Position numbers and translations under genes: made by a program
Part shown: positions 26,339 through 36,800 of the stretch, one piece after another
Layout of the letters: every line of letters starts with the position of its first letter
Numbering within the stretch: the stretch's first letter is position 1
NCBI GenBank assembly: GCA_963766195.1
Contig: CAVXYY010000003.1
Span: 186,001-250,000, forward strand
DNA from: JAHEFT01 sp963766195
GTDB lineage: Bacteria > Pseudomonadota > Gammaproteobacteria > Xanthomonadales > SZUA-36
Direction: 5' to 3'
DNA: 64,000 nt
The notes under the pieces: generated by a model
Database searches by the model: none
What the model was told of the DNA's origin: nothing
Seen by the model: the letters and a program-made list of their open reading frames with translations, nothing else

Positions 26339-27381
26339 GTTCTCACAGCTGGCCAGGTTGATGCTGTCGGCGAACACGCGTTCAATCGGAACCACGTCCT
26401 GCCGATTGATCGAAGGTATGTCATAAGCCACCGAGCCGGAGTTACAACCTGAGAACTCAACCGTTATCGTGCCGTCTGTTTCGGGTACCGGCACCGGCGT
26501 TCCGGAATCGAAAATACCGCCGCGGGTGAGAGTCACATCCAGCACGGCCTTGTTACCGGAATATTTCCCGAAGGCCGTGAGCCAACGGTGACCAGGGTCT
26601 CCCAGGTTTGCCGTTACGGTCTCGGCAGGCCGCTCGGTATCGTAGGTAAACCAGGAAAGGAAAATGGACTCGATTTCCGGGTAGACGATGATGAAGAAGC
26701 CCTGCCCATCAGTCTCGGAAAAATACCAGGTGTCGGTCAATCCCGCGTTGATGGAAAAACTGTCTTCCGCTTCGATTTCGATCATGACCAGGTTGTCCGT
26801 GGTGACCGGGGCAGGAAAACCCGGGTAGTCGATCAATGGCAGTTCGGCGAACGGACCGTTGGCGTTCCAGACCGTCAGATCCGCAATCCGGTCAATGACC
26901 TTCATGCCATCGCCGGTCACCTGGCCGAACACGGTATACCCGCCGTTGGTGTCGTCAAGTTCCGACGAGTTGTCCTCCAGGTTGAAAAACCACTGGCTGG
27001 TGGCGCTGTCCGGATCCCCGGGCTGCTTGGCCATCGCGATGGTGCCCCGGACATTCGGCAGCCCGGGCTCGTTCTTGACCGGGGCGTCCGTCGGTATCGG
27101 CTCGGCACCGGGGCCGAACGATAGGTATAACCGCCCCCCTGCACCACGAAGTCCGGCACGGAACGGTGGATAAACGAGTTTGTATAAGCGCCCTTATTGA
27201 CGTATTTCAGAAAGTTGGCGACGGTCTGGGGAGTCGCTTCATCGAACAGCTCGATTTCAACCGGGCCGAACGGCGTTTGCATCGTGACGTTGCTGGCGGA
27301 CACGGAAGCCGGCAAAAAGGGCGCCACGGCAAACGAAATGACGGCGCAGATCAGCCGAGTGGAAAGGCGGGTGGATGACAT
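26264..27381 (-). CDS. Secreted cyclophilin-type peptidyl-prolyl isomerase with extra C-terminal domain (frameshifted)
   Basis: A signal peptide (AVISFAVAPFLPASVSAS) is followed by a cyclophilin domain: MQTPFGPVEIELFDEATPQT, FIHRSVPDFVVQGGGYTY, then in a second frame GTIAMAKQPGDPDSATSQWF and GGYTVFGQVTGDGMKVID. The two frames join near 27110, where loss of one T (CGTTTC to CGTTC) explains the break. After the isomerase comes a second domain of about 140 residues with GQGFFIIVYPEIESIFLSWF, GDPGHRWLTAFG and VEFSGCNSGSVAYDI, which I recognise as recurring in secreted proteins of Wenzhouxiangella/Woeseia-like bacteria; its role is unknown. The stop lies 75 bp inside the convergent MFS gene. Confidence 0.85.
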
Positions 27382-27542
27382 CGCAAAGTTCTCCGATTGT
27401 ATTTAGAGTCGGGTTTCCGGCCACGGCCAAAAACAAAGGAAGCGATTCTAACAAATCGGTCACGTGTCGGTAAGCAAACCGTCTGACCCAGGTCGTGTTT
27501 CATGGGATAAAATGGTTCTATCGCCGCCGGGAGTCGTGCTCG

Positions 27543-29693
27543 ATGAAAAAATTTCTCAAAATCCTGTTGGGGCTGTTTGCCACCCTGGTTCTGTTGATCG
27601 TGCTGGCCGGCTTTTTATTGCCCTATTTTTATGACAAAGAGGATCTGAAAAAAGCCATTGCAGAAGAGGTCCATGACCGGACCGGGCGGAAACTGACCAT
27701 CGATGGTGACCTGGATTTCTCGGTATTTCCCTGGCTGGCCGTCGAAGTGCACGACCTCAGTCTCGGCAATGCAGCGGGTTTCGGCGACCAGAACCAGGCG
27801 CAAATCGGCAAGGCCCGGATAGGCGTGGCGTTGATGCCGCTGTTGCACAAACAGATCTCGGTCGATGAGATCACGCTGGAAAGCCTGGAATTGTCACTGG
27901 AGGTCAACGGGAAAGGACAAAACAACTGGGACGACCTGGCATCCGGGGAAACGCCGCCGGAAGACCCGGACAAGGGACCCGGCATGTTTTCCAGCAAGCG
28001 GGTGGCGGGCCTGAATATACGTGATGCGAACATCCAGTACCGGGACAGCAAATCCGGGGAGCATTACAGGCTTGCCGGTTTTTCCATGAAAGCCGGCGCC
28101 CTGGGCGATGGTAAACCCGTGCCCCTGGCACTGCTGACGTCATTTGAGGACGTGGTTGCCGGCACCCGTGCGGATGTTGAGCTGATGGCGGTGGCGACCA
28201 TTGACCTGCAGACGGAGCAATACACGCTGGAAGACGTTGACCTCACCCTGGCGCTGGATCTTGAAGATCAAAAACAATCGATCCGGATCCTGGCCCCGCT
28301 ACTTGAACTGGATCTTGCTGCCCAGACCCTGCGCCTGCCCGAATACACCGGCGAACTGGCCAATCTTCGCGCTGACGGTACGTTGTCAGCGGACAGGATA
28401 CTGGACGCGCCCGTTTTCAACGGAAGGCTCAATATCGCAGAATTTTCCCCGGTAAAATTGATGCAAGCCCTGGCGATGGAAGCCCCCGCAACGTCCGATC
28501 CACAAGTGCTGCAAAGCGCGGAATTCAGCGCTGAGCTGTCCGGCAGCAGCACGCAATTGACCCTGCAGAGTTTCGAACTGCAACTCGACCAGAGCCGGAT
28601 CACCGGCCGTTTGAGCGTGGCGAATTACGACCGGCCAAACGTCGGCTTCAGCCTGACTGTCGATGAAATCGACCTGGACCGCTATATGGAACCGGCCAGC
28701 AGTGACGCCGCGGGCGCAGCCGAAAACGTAGCGATGCCTAAAGACGAACTCCAGGGCCTGGATGTGCAAGGTGACCTGCAGGTGGGCGCGTTGAAAATGG
28801 CCGGCCTTGAATTCAGTGATGCCCGGGTGGGAGTCACCGTCAAGGCGGGCAAGTTACGGCTGCACCCCCTGGAGGCCGGGTTTTACGGCGGACGTTACGA
28901 AGGCGATGTGGTGCTGGATGGCTCAGGCCCGGTTCCGGTTTTGTCCCTGGATGAAAAAATCGACGCCATTTCTTTTCAAAGACTGGTTGCGGACCTTGTA
29001 AAAAGTGAATCCCTGTCCGGCGACGCCAAAGGCCATGTGCGCCTGTCCGGCCGCGGCAACACCAGCGTGAGGTGCTCGGCAGCCTGCAGGGCGACCTGGG
29101 CCTGACGCTCACCGAGGGCGCCCTGGAAGGCATCAATATCTGGTACGAAATCCGCCGTGGCATGGCATTGTACAAAGGCCTTCCTGCGCCTGAGCCGGAG
29201 CCTGGCCGGACCGTTTTCTCGCGCATGCAGGTGGCTGGCAACGTTGAAGACGGCGTGGTCACGACCAGGGAACTGATCGGAGAACTGCCCTTCCTCACCT
29301 TCCGCGGTAATGGCGCGATCGACCTGGGGCAGTCGCAGATCGACCTCGGCCTGGTGGCGGAAATCCGCAATGCACCCGAACTGGCGAGAGGACCCTCTGG
29401 CATCTGGGCTCAAAGGCAAGAGCCTGCCGTTCAAAATCAGCGGCCCGCTCGATGCACCCTCGCTATCCGTGGACTGGGGCGCCTTGTTGAAAGGAGAAGC
29501 CACGGACATGATCCTGGACAAGATCGGGCTGGGATCGAAGGAAGACCAGGCGGATACCCCTGAATCCGGGCAGGAAGAGGATACATCGAAAAACCAGCTC
29601 GAAGATGCGGCCAAGAGTGTGTTGTCCGGATTGCTTCGCAAAAAGGACAAAGACCAGGACAAGGAAGAGGACAAAGACGACGGTCAAAACTGA
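27543..29693 (+). CDS. AsmA family protein (two frameshifts)
   Basis: An inner-membrane anchored periplasmic protein of the AsmA/TamB-like lipid-transport group. It starts with one membrane segment (ILLGLFATLVLLIVLAGFLL, residues 6-25), then the AsmA N-terminal motif GRKLTIDGDLDFSVFPWLAV near 55 and long beta-rich repeats. The C-terminal part (GEVLGSLQGDLGLT-like, EGINIWYEIRRGMAL, GNGAIDLGQSQIDLGL) is in a second frame from about 29065 and the final part (GLKGKSLPFKISGPLDAP) in a third from about 29400. The tail is very acidic and lysine-rich. The ATG at 27543 has GGGAG about 9 nt before. Repaired length is about 716 residues. Confidence 0.87.
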
Positions 29694-29745
29694 CTGCGTT
29701 TCAGCCCGACTTGCTATTCGAGGATGGTGCACCGCGGCAGGAAAG

Positions 29746-31218
29746 CTAATTCCGGGTTCCTGCATTGTCACTCAATTGGATCGCCTGGTCCGGACTCCAG
29801 CCACCACCGAGGGCTTTATAAAGGTCAACCAGGGCCACTTCAATATTTGTCTGGGTGACAATCAGTTGATCCTGCTGGGACAAAAGGTCGCGCTGGGTTA
29901 CCAGCACGTTGTTGAAGTCTGTCAGCCCCGTATTGTACTGCACCAGAACAAGGTCAACCGCCTCCGAGATTGCGTCCGTGGCGCTCAGCAGGTGGCCGGC
30001 GCGAACCTGATTCAAATTGAAGGTGTAAATCGCATTATCAACTTCTTCGATGGCTTCCAAAACTTTCTTCTGGTACTGCAGCAGTTGTGCCCGTAACAGG
30101 GCATTCTGAATACCGATGTTATTCACCACTCGTCCACCGTTGAAGATGTTCCACTGGACCGGTGACTGCAAACCCCAGGCCAGGGCAGAGCTATTGAACA
30201 GGCTCGACAACGAGCCCGATTGCAGGCCGAAAAAGCCGCCCAGGCTGAACCTCGGGTACAGGTCAGCCGTAGCAACGCCCACCTCGGCACTCTGTGCGGC
30301 GAGCAGGCGCTCGGCCCGCCGGATGTCGGGCCGCTGGCGAAGCACATCGGCGGGCACGCCGATTCCAACCAGCCCGGCCGTCGTTGGCAGTGGCATGGTT
30401 TCCCTGAACTCTTCCTGCAGGCTTCCGGCATCCTGGCCCAGCAGCACGGCCAGACGATTGATGCTCTCTTGCAGGCTGATCCTGAGCAACGGAATTGCGG
30501 CCAATGCCACTTCCAGGTTTGCCCTGGCCTGAACCACGTCAACACGGGAGCTGACACCGCTGGTATAACGGTCTTCAGCCAGTTGCAGGGACCCGGCCAT
30601 CGAATCAGCGTTGGACTGCGTATTCAGGATGCGCTGTTGTGTGCTGCATATATCAATGTAGGTCAGCGCCACGTCCGCATACAGGCTCACCATCACGTCG
30701 TGGTAGTCTTCCACTGAAGCCTGGTACCTGGCGCCCGCAGCCTCGATGGTCCGGCGCACGCGTCCAAACACGTCGATTTCCCAGGAGGCGCCCAGTCCCA
30801 GCTCGAAAGACTCGATGTTGTTTTCATCGCCCGCGTTTGATTCGCTATCACTCGGATGCTCGATAGAAGCATTGGCGCCAGCGTTGATCACCGGGTTCTT
30901 GCCGCCCTGGGCGAAGGCCAGAGCCGCGCGAGAAGCGCTGATTCTTGCCACGGCGATCTTGAGATCAAAATTGGCCTGCCTGGCGCGTTCGATCAGGTCA
31001 TCCAGCACCGGATCGTTGAAAATTTTCCACCAGGTCTGCAGCGAAGCCTGTTGGTCCGCCGCAACCTGGCCGGCAATTTTCTCGCTCCATGCATCGGGCG
31101 TACGGATTTCCGGTTTCTCGTAGTTGGGGCCGACGGCCGCGCAACCGCACAACACCAGCAACGGCAGCAAAAACGCCAACCCCCTTGATAGCTCCCTGTT
31201 ACTCAAAATTAAAGGCAT
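29746..31218 (-). CDS. NodT-family outer-membrane efflux lipoprotein
   Basis: A 490-residue TolC-like channel. The lipoprotein signal ends LLVLCGC, followed by AAVGPNYEKPEIRTP, the typical NodT/OprM start. Two efflux repeats are seen, with AQGGKNPVINAGANASIEH near residue 107 and LLAAQSAEVGVATADLYPRF near 310. It lies 5 bp downstream of the HlyD-like gene and completes a three-gene set with yiaW and yiaV. It would form the outer duct through which the adaptor exports substrates. Intact. Confidence 0.93.
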   Translation of the reverse strand: MPLILSNRELSRGLAFLLPLLVLCGCAAVGPNYEKPEIRTPDAWSEKIAGQVAADQQASLQTWWKIFNDPVLDDLIERARQANFDLKIAVARISASRAALAFAQGGKNPVINAGANASIEHPSDSESNAGDENNIESFELGLGASWEIDVFGRVRRTIEAAGARYQASVEDYHDVMVSLYADVALTYIDICSTQQRILNTQSNADSMAGSLQLAEDRYTSGVSSRVDVVQARANLEVALAAIPLLRISLQESINRLAVLLGQDAGSLQEEFRETMPLPTTAGLVGIGVPADVLRQRPDIRRAERLLAAQSAEVGVATADLYPRFSLGGFFGLQSGSLSSLFNSSALAWGLQSPVQWNIFNGGRVVNNIGIQNALLRAQLLQYQKKVLEAIEEVDNAIYTFNLNQVRAGHLLSATDAISEAVDLVLVQYNTGLTDFNNVLVTQRDLLSQQDQLIVTQTNIEVALVDLYKALGGGWSPDQAIQLSDNAGTRN

Positions 31219-31223
31219 GGGTT

Positions 31224-32354
31224 TTACTTGAACGGATTGTAGAGATAGTTCAGGAAGCTCTCCGACTGTATCTCGATCTGCCTCAGGAGCACCAGGAAAT
31301 CCGCAGCATCGCTCGAATACATGGCAACCAGGCCACTCGCACCGAAGCGCAGGGGGTGGTCGGGGTCTTCATCAATGCTCAGGCGCACCATGAACTGCTC
31401 GGCGCTTCGTAGCTGCTCCACGTGTGGCAGCGTCCCGCTGGGCACACCCTGGGTGTTGCCCGCTGCCCACACCACGTTCTCCACTTTCGCATCGAACAGC
31501 TTGCCCGGGTACATTTCGAAGGCCACCTGCGCCTTGTCCCCCTCATGCAGACGCTGGACGCCCCGCTGCAGCACGGTCGCCACCAGCCAGTATTCCTCGG
31601 TATTGACGAAAGCCATGACCGGTTGCTTGAGGCGGATAAAGGAACCCGGGTAAAGCTGCAGGTTGGCGACGTAGCCGTCCGATGGCGCGACGATGGTGGT
31701 GTGTTCCAGGTTGTACCTTGCCTGCGCCAATTCGGCAAGGACTTCGGCCACGACGCTGTGCTGGTCACCGACTTCGGAATCCTGCGCGATTTCAGCCGCC
31801 TTTTGTGCCGCAAGCGCTGCCTCCAGTTCGGTCTTTTTCACCTGCACCTCGTTTTCATTTTCTTCCATGCGCAGCCGGGACACGGCGTTCGTCTGCGCCG
31901 CCTCAGCGATCTCACGGTACTTCGTTTGGGCCACTTTCAGGTTCGCACGTGCTCTTTCTACTTCAGCCGAGGCTTCAACCACCTGTTGATTCAATTCCGC
32001 TACGTCGGTATCGGCCGCGGCCAGCTTGGCTGTGTAAAGGTCCACCTTGGCCTGCCATTCCGTGGGATCCATCCGGAACAGCGGTTGCCCCTTCTTCACC
32101 GACTCGTTGTGGGTGACATAAACTTCTTTGACCAGCCCCCCGAATTCGGGCGCCATCTGTACGACGTAAGACTGAACGAACATGGCTTTGCTGTAGGGCG
32201 CGTACTGGCCCAGGAAAACCACCTCGGTCAGGGCTGCGGCGACCCACAGGCCAAAAGTGATGAATTTCCAGAACAGGGTGTATCGGATCAGCTTGTAGTC
32301 GAAAAAAATCAGCCGGACCAGGAACACATAGGCAATGGTAATGAGCAGTTCCAT
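31224..32354 (-). CDS. yiaV: HlyD/EmrA-type membrane fusion protein, YiaV-like
   Basis: A 376-residue adaptor with two N-terminal membrane segments (LITIAYVFLVRLIFF and FITFGLWVAAALTEVVFLG), then the lipoyl half APEFGGLVKEVYVTHNESVK near residue 70, a long coiled coil at about 110-210 and the second half HTTIVAPSDGYVANLQLYPG near 225. This matches E. coli YiaV. The start ATG at 32354 lies just past the yiaW stop. It works with the NodT-like channel downstream. No ATPase or RND pump is beside it, so the energy source is unclear. Confidence 0.9.
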   Translation of the reverse strand: MELLITIAYVFLVRLIFFDYKLIRYTLFWKFITFGLWVAAALTEVVFLGQYAPYSKAMFVQSYVVQMAPEFGGLVKEVYVTHNESVKKGQPLFRMDPTEWQAKVDLYTAKLAAADTDVAELNQQVVEASAEVERARANLKVAQTKYREIAEAAQTNAVSRLRMEENENEVQVKKTELEAALAAQKAAEIAQDSEVGDQHSVVAEVLAELAQARYNLEHTTIVAPSDGYVANLQLYPGSFIRLKQPVMAFVNTEEYWLVATVLQRGVQRLHEGDKAQVAFEMYPGKLFDAKVENVVWAAGNTQGVPSGTLPHVEQLRSAEQFMVRLSIDEDPDHPLRFGASGLVAMYSSDAADFLVLLRQIEIQSESFLNYLYNPFK

Positions 32355-32355
32355 G

Positions 32356-32691
32356 CTAGCTTTCCTTCGCGTGTTCGGCGGAGGCTTCGGATGGTCCGGG
32401 CTTGGCCGCCTGGGCGGGTTCCGTCCCATCGGGCGTGTTTTCCGGCGTGCCGTTGTCGGCGCTGCGGTAGAGGTTGCCGACCACGGCACCCGAATAAGCC
32501 CAAACCAGCGCGGCCATCCACAGAGGAAAGATCAGCAGGCCCAGCAGTGACGTGACTTCGATGGCCTCGACCTGGGGATGGTTACGCGCCTTGGCGATCT
32601 TGCCCGGATAGGTGTGTACCTTGATGATCCCAAGAATGATGACAATGACTGAAAAAAATATCAGGGACAGCGAAATGATCTCGAGTTTCAT
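32356..32691 (-). CDS. yiaW: DUF3302 inner-membrane protein, YiaW-like
   Basis: A 111-residue protein with two membrane segments (ISLSLIFFSVIVIILGII and LLGLLIFPLWMAALVWAYSG) joined by a loop with KVHTYPGKIAKARNHPQ, the DUF3302/YiaW pattern. The tail is Pro/Glu/Ala rich and probably disordered. AAGGG precedes the ATG at 32691. It is encoded immediately before the YiaV-type adaptor, as in E. coli, and is probably a small partner of that adaptor. Confidence 0.9.
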   Translation of the reverse strand: MKLEIISLSLIFFSVIVIILGIIKVHTYPGKIAKARNHPQVEAIEVTSLLGLLIFPLWMAALVWAYSGAVVGNLYRSADNGTPENTPDGTEPAQAAKPGPSEASAEHAKES

Positions 32692-32840
32692 GAGCAACCC
32701 TTTGAACGGCGGAACCAGCAGGTGGATTCATCTTACCGTAGATCAATGGCCAATCAAGCGGAGCAGGGAAAAAGTTTGCAGTTCAGACTTGCCCGGTCCG
32801 GACGGGATGTGCTTAACTCGATTTATGAGGATGGTCTTTC

Positions 32841-33269
32841 GTGCTTGAGAAACTCGCCATTGCGATGTCAGTGATGTTCCTGTGCACGTTCGTTCACGCG
32901 ATGTTCATGATTGTTGGCCACCAGGCGCTCGAGTGGCGATTGAACCGCCGTCGTCAAAAGATCGGCCTGTTCAACAGCTCTATCCTGATCTGGCTGGTCA
33001 TCATGTGGATGTTCGTCGGAATTGGTGTTGAGGCCGCGATCTGGGCGCTCCTGTATCTCTTTAATCCTGCGATCACGGTGCTCCCCGACTTCCAGACGGC
33101 GTTTTACTTTTCAATGGTGACTTATACGACCCTGGGTTACGGCGATATCGTGCTGATTGGCGACTGGCGGACGCTCTCTTCGGTGCAGGCAGCGAACGGT
33201 GTCATCATTTTCGGCTGGACCACGGCACTGATCATTTACTTCATCCAACGGATATTCAAGGCCGAATAG
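32841..33269 (+). CDS. Small two-pore-domain-like potassium channel
   Basis: A 142-residue membrane protein with an N-terminal segment (IAMSVMFLCTFVHAMFMIVG), a second near 52-75, a pore region carrying the K+ selectivity filter TTLGYGD (near residue 97) and a last segment GVIIFGWTTALIIYFIQRIF. This is the Ion_trans_2 fold without a regulatory (RCK) domain. The start is a GTG at 32841, with AGGATGG upstream. It is the last host gene before the tRNA-Thr island. Confidence 0.88.
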   Translation: MLEKLAIAMSVMFLCTFVHAMFMIVGHQALEWRLNRRRQKIGLFNSSILIWLVIMWMFVGIGVEAAIWALLYLFNPAITVLPDFQTAFYFSMVTYTTLGYGDIVLIGDWRTLSSVQAANGVIIFGWTTALIIYFIQRIFKAE

Positions 33270-33393
33270 CTTTCCAATCGGGTAGATGCTCGCATTTTCC
33301 GCTCGATTGGCATACTAAATTGGCATACCTGAACGAAATTACGAAAAATACAGAAAATTAAAACGTTATAAACCAGTATGTTACGGTTTAGAA

Positions 33394-33432
33394 TGGTGCC
33401 GGCACGGTGACTCGAACACCGGACCTACGCAT
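33394..33432 (+). repeat. Partial tRNA-Thr 3' end: left attachment site of the island
   Basis: Thirty-nine bases identical to the 3' part of the tRNA-Thr gene at 40672-40710, in the same orientation: CCA end, T arm, variable loop and 3' side of the anticodon stem. The match stops exactly after GCAT. The other half of a tRNA is absent, so this is not a functional tRNA. Such a direct repeat is the normal footprint of a tyrosine recombinase that integrates at a tRNA 3' end. Confidence 0.9.
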
Positions 33433-33654
33433 ATATCATGTTGTGTTTTTATATCTTATCTGATTGATTTATATATTTTTACTTTATAAGTAAGTAATAA
33501 CTTGGCGCCTTTAGAGTGTAGTTGAAGTTCCAAATCATTCAAAATTGACCAAATACAGTTGATCCGGTGATCCACTTCAATGACCGCTTTCGACCTCAAA
33601 GCGGAACTGAAAATTGCAACAGTATGAGAGATGCGGAGTTCGGCTTTTGGCTGC
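33433..33654. other. AT-rich island margin without a recognisable gene
   Basis: This stretch is clearly richer in A and T than the surrounding genes, especially 33433-33530, which has runs such as ATATATTTTTAC. A 74-codon minus-strand frame runs through it (33456-33680), but it has no ribosome site and no known family. I see nothing else. The composition fits acquired DNA next to the attachment repeat. Confidence 0.5.
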
Positions 33655-33800
33655 GGTTTCAACCGGTCAACGCAACACACTACTATCTGTGAGTAACAGA
33701 AGGAGTGTTGCAGTATGACCCGAAAACCTCGGATTCATTACACCGAAACAGACAAGGCACCGATGCGGCCCGGGCTCAGGCGCAGGACGGTTTGTATGAC
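33655..33800 (+). mobile_element. Probable IS30-family relic (terminal repeat and transposase start)
   Basis: TTTCAACCGGTCAACGCAAC at about 33657 resembles the terminal repeat of IS30-family elements. It is followed by GGAGTG and an ATG at 33715 giving MTRKPRIHYTETDKA, the usual N-terminus of IS30-type transposases. After about 15 residues the similarity is lost, the helix-turn-helix region is missing and no second terminal repeat is seen. It is therefore a fragment at best. The family call rests on memory of the N-terminal motif only. Confidence 0.4.
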
Positions 33801-33890
33801 CGGTTGGAAGAGAAGGGGCCATCTGCTGGCTTTTCACACATCATTTTGGCCCACAGCCCATCAGGCCATCTTGAACCACGGGCTGTCCAG

Positions 33891-36800
33891 CTACCTCCAG
33901 ACGTTATTCCGAGCCTTATTCAGCTTCTTGCCCTTGACTAATTTCGCTGTCTCGGGTTCAACAAGTCTGATCGACTCCTTCAACTCCTTGACCGTTGCGT
34001 CCAGAGCCTTCTTGCCCAGATTCAGTCCTTTCTGCAATACCGGCCGAAGCCCACCGCCCAGGCCTTTAGCCAGGCTCGGAAGGCGCCTGAGCGTGTCTGC
34101 CGCGCTCCCAAGCTTACCGGCCAGGGCACCCAGTTTAGGCAATGCACGCCATCCGCCACCGGCTGCCAGGGACAACGCATCGACTGCGCATTCACCGTAA
34201 AAGTGATAGTCCAGGTAATCGGATGTATCCACGCCCTCCGGGGGTGGATACATCATTCCCGCATAAGGATTGCGGTAACCCAGGCCATTTGCCTCAAGCC
34301 AATCTCCGATTAACCAGTCAGTCATACTCTCCACGGCGGAGGTAAACGCAACTGCCGGGTTTATTGCTTTAGTGAGGCCCTCGTTGATGCCGTTGAACAA
34401 ACCCAGCGCCTTGTCCCAGCCATTGGTTCCCGACGGGTCACTGAGATTGACCGGATTATTGTTCGCATAGCGATACAGGTTGGTGTCGTCCCCACCGAAC
34501 CCCGACGGGTCCCTGGCGGTCCAGCGGCCCGTCGCGGGGTCATAATCGCGCGCGCCAAGCAGCACCATCCCGGTCAGCGGATCGTAAAGGCCGCCGACAA
34601 ATCCGAACGGCTGGAAGCCGGGATTGGTGTCCACCAGGACGTTGCCGAAACTGTCGTAATCGATGCGCTGCGCGATCGCTCCGGTCGCAGCCTGGAGCAC
34701 CAGCTTGACGCTGCCGTGGGTGTCGGTCACCAACCGGTAGCTGACGCCGCCCTGGATCATATAAACAGGCACATTCCCGCCAGCGTAGACGAACTGGCTG
34801 ACGACACTGCCGAACTCGTCCAGTTCCGCCACGAGCAAATTCTCGTCATAGAGATAACGCCGGGTTATTGTTCCGTCGACGCTGCGCTGCACGCGCCGGT
34901 CCAGCCCGTCCAGCCCGTACTCGATTTCGGTGGCGTCGGGCAGGGTCACGCCACGCAGGTTACCGACTGCATCGTAGTCATAGCTGGTAACCTGATCGCC
35001 GGGCTCGGTGCGGCTGCGGCGGTGTCCGGCGCCTGAATGCTCGTAGGTGTTTCCCCCGTAGTTCGTCAACCGGTCCTGGGCGTTATAAGTACCGTTGGCA
35101 GTCACGGAGTTAAGTGTCGCGCTGAGCCGGTTGCCGTTGTCGTCGTAGCTGTAGCTCTCAACGACGACGCTGTTCTTTTGCACCTCAAGCAGTTGACCCC
35201 GTTCATCATAGTCGTAGTCGTAGGTGTCGGTCAGTCCTTCGATCGTTTCGACCATCTGCGAAACCCGACCGAGCTTATCCCGCGTGTAACCGGCATTGTA
35301 AACAGTGACCGCGTTCGCGGTGACGGTGTTTCCGCTGATTTCGCCAAAGCTATTGTAGCCCAGGCTCTGATCGACCACGCCAAGCGTGAGAGCCTGGGCC
35401 AGACCATTGACTTCATCTCGGGCGATGGTCAGGTCACCGGCGCTGGTTAGCAGATCATCGCCGTCATAGCCGAAGGTGACCACGTTTCCGCCGATTACCG
35501 TTTCGGTGGCAATCCGAAAAGCATTGTCGTAGGTCCATTCCAGACGACCATCAACCACGCCGGCCAAGGTCTCAGACGTCACGAGATCGCCGTGGTATTC
35601 ATAGCTGACGGTCTGCAAACCTGGGCCGGTGATGGTGTCGACCTGGTTGGCTGTTACGTATAAGTATGAATAGGTCGCCGCAGGTGCGCCGTTCTCGGTC
35701 AACTCGATTGTCGACACGCGGCCATAGGTGTCGTAGTCAAAGCTCAGTCCCTCGTTCCCCGGCCGGTTAATAACTGCCAACTGACGGTCGGTATTGTAGG
35801 TAAAGCTCGTTGGGCCAGATCCCGTCACCTCAGGCGGCGTCAGGCTCGAGAGCTGGCCGTGCTTGGTGTAACCGAATACATGCTCGGGTCGCCCCGGTGG
35901 CGTCAGTCCCTCCAGGTCACCCGCTGCGTTGTAGCGGAATTCAATGTCGATGTTACCCGGCAGCGTTTTCATCGTCACGCGTCCCGCTGCATCGTAAGTG
36001 TAGGACGCGGTCCGCCCCAGTGGATCGGTCACGCTTTCGCGGAATCCGTCGGCGCCATACGTGAACGAAGTGGTGCGCGCGTCCAGGCCATTTCCGGAAG
36101 ACAGTGTCTCCAACTGACCTTTGCTGTTGTAGCCGGCTGTAATTGGGGCGAGACCACCAAATTGGCTGCTGACCACGCGCCCCTGGTCGTCGATGACCAG
36201 CGTGGTGACACGACCTTCGGGCGAGGTTTGTACCATCGTTTTGCTGGCCGCCGTATATTGGCTGGTGGTCATGCGGCCATCGACCACGATGGTGTCGGTC
36301 AGTGTGACCAGGCTGAATGGATTGCCTGGGTCACTGAGTTCGGCGTCGCTGCTGCTCGATGACGTCAGTGTGGGCCCGCCCGGCGCGCTGATTTGGGCTG
36401 ACCCGACAATAGGGCTTTGCATGCCGAAGCGCGGGTCGGCTTTCTCAGTGATTGTGCTGGTCATACCGGTGGCGGAGTCCGAGGAGGTCGTACCGGACAG
36501 CGTTTGGATCTGGGTGATACTTTGTGAACCGTCGGGCGCGTTGGTGGTGTTTTTCTGGTACGTTCCGACGGTCTGCTGCACCTGGTAGTCGACGGTGCGC
36601 CCCAAACCGGTGCTCCGGCTCACTTCAAAACCGTCCACCGTCGCTGAGCGTGTCAGGGTCTGGCTGTATCCAGCATTGTCGCTCTGGCTCACCAGTCTAC
36701 CCAGGGCACTGTAGCCATAGGTGCTGACACGTCCCCGGGGATTGGTCATCTGGGTGATCAGGCCACTCGATGTGGATTGGATCAGCAGGCTCTCGCCCGC

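Noticed and set aside
31422..32555. A 377-codon plus-strand frame over the YiaV/YiaW genes
   Set aside because: Antisense shadow of two recognised genes with no motif of its own.
33394..33432. A second tRNA gene
   Set aside because: Only the 3' 39 bases are present; the acceptor 5' strand, D arm and anticodon loop are missing, so it cannot fold as a tRNA.
33456..33680. A 74-residue minus-strand gene in the AT-rich island margin
   Set aside because: No ribosome site, no known family and no operon partner; it overlaps the candidate IS end.
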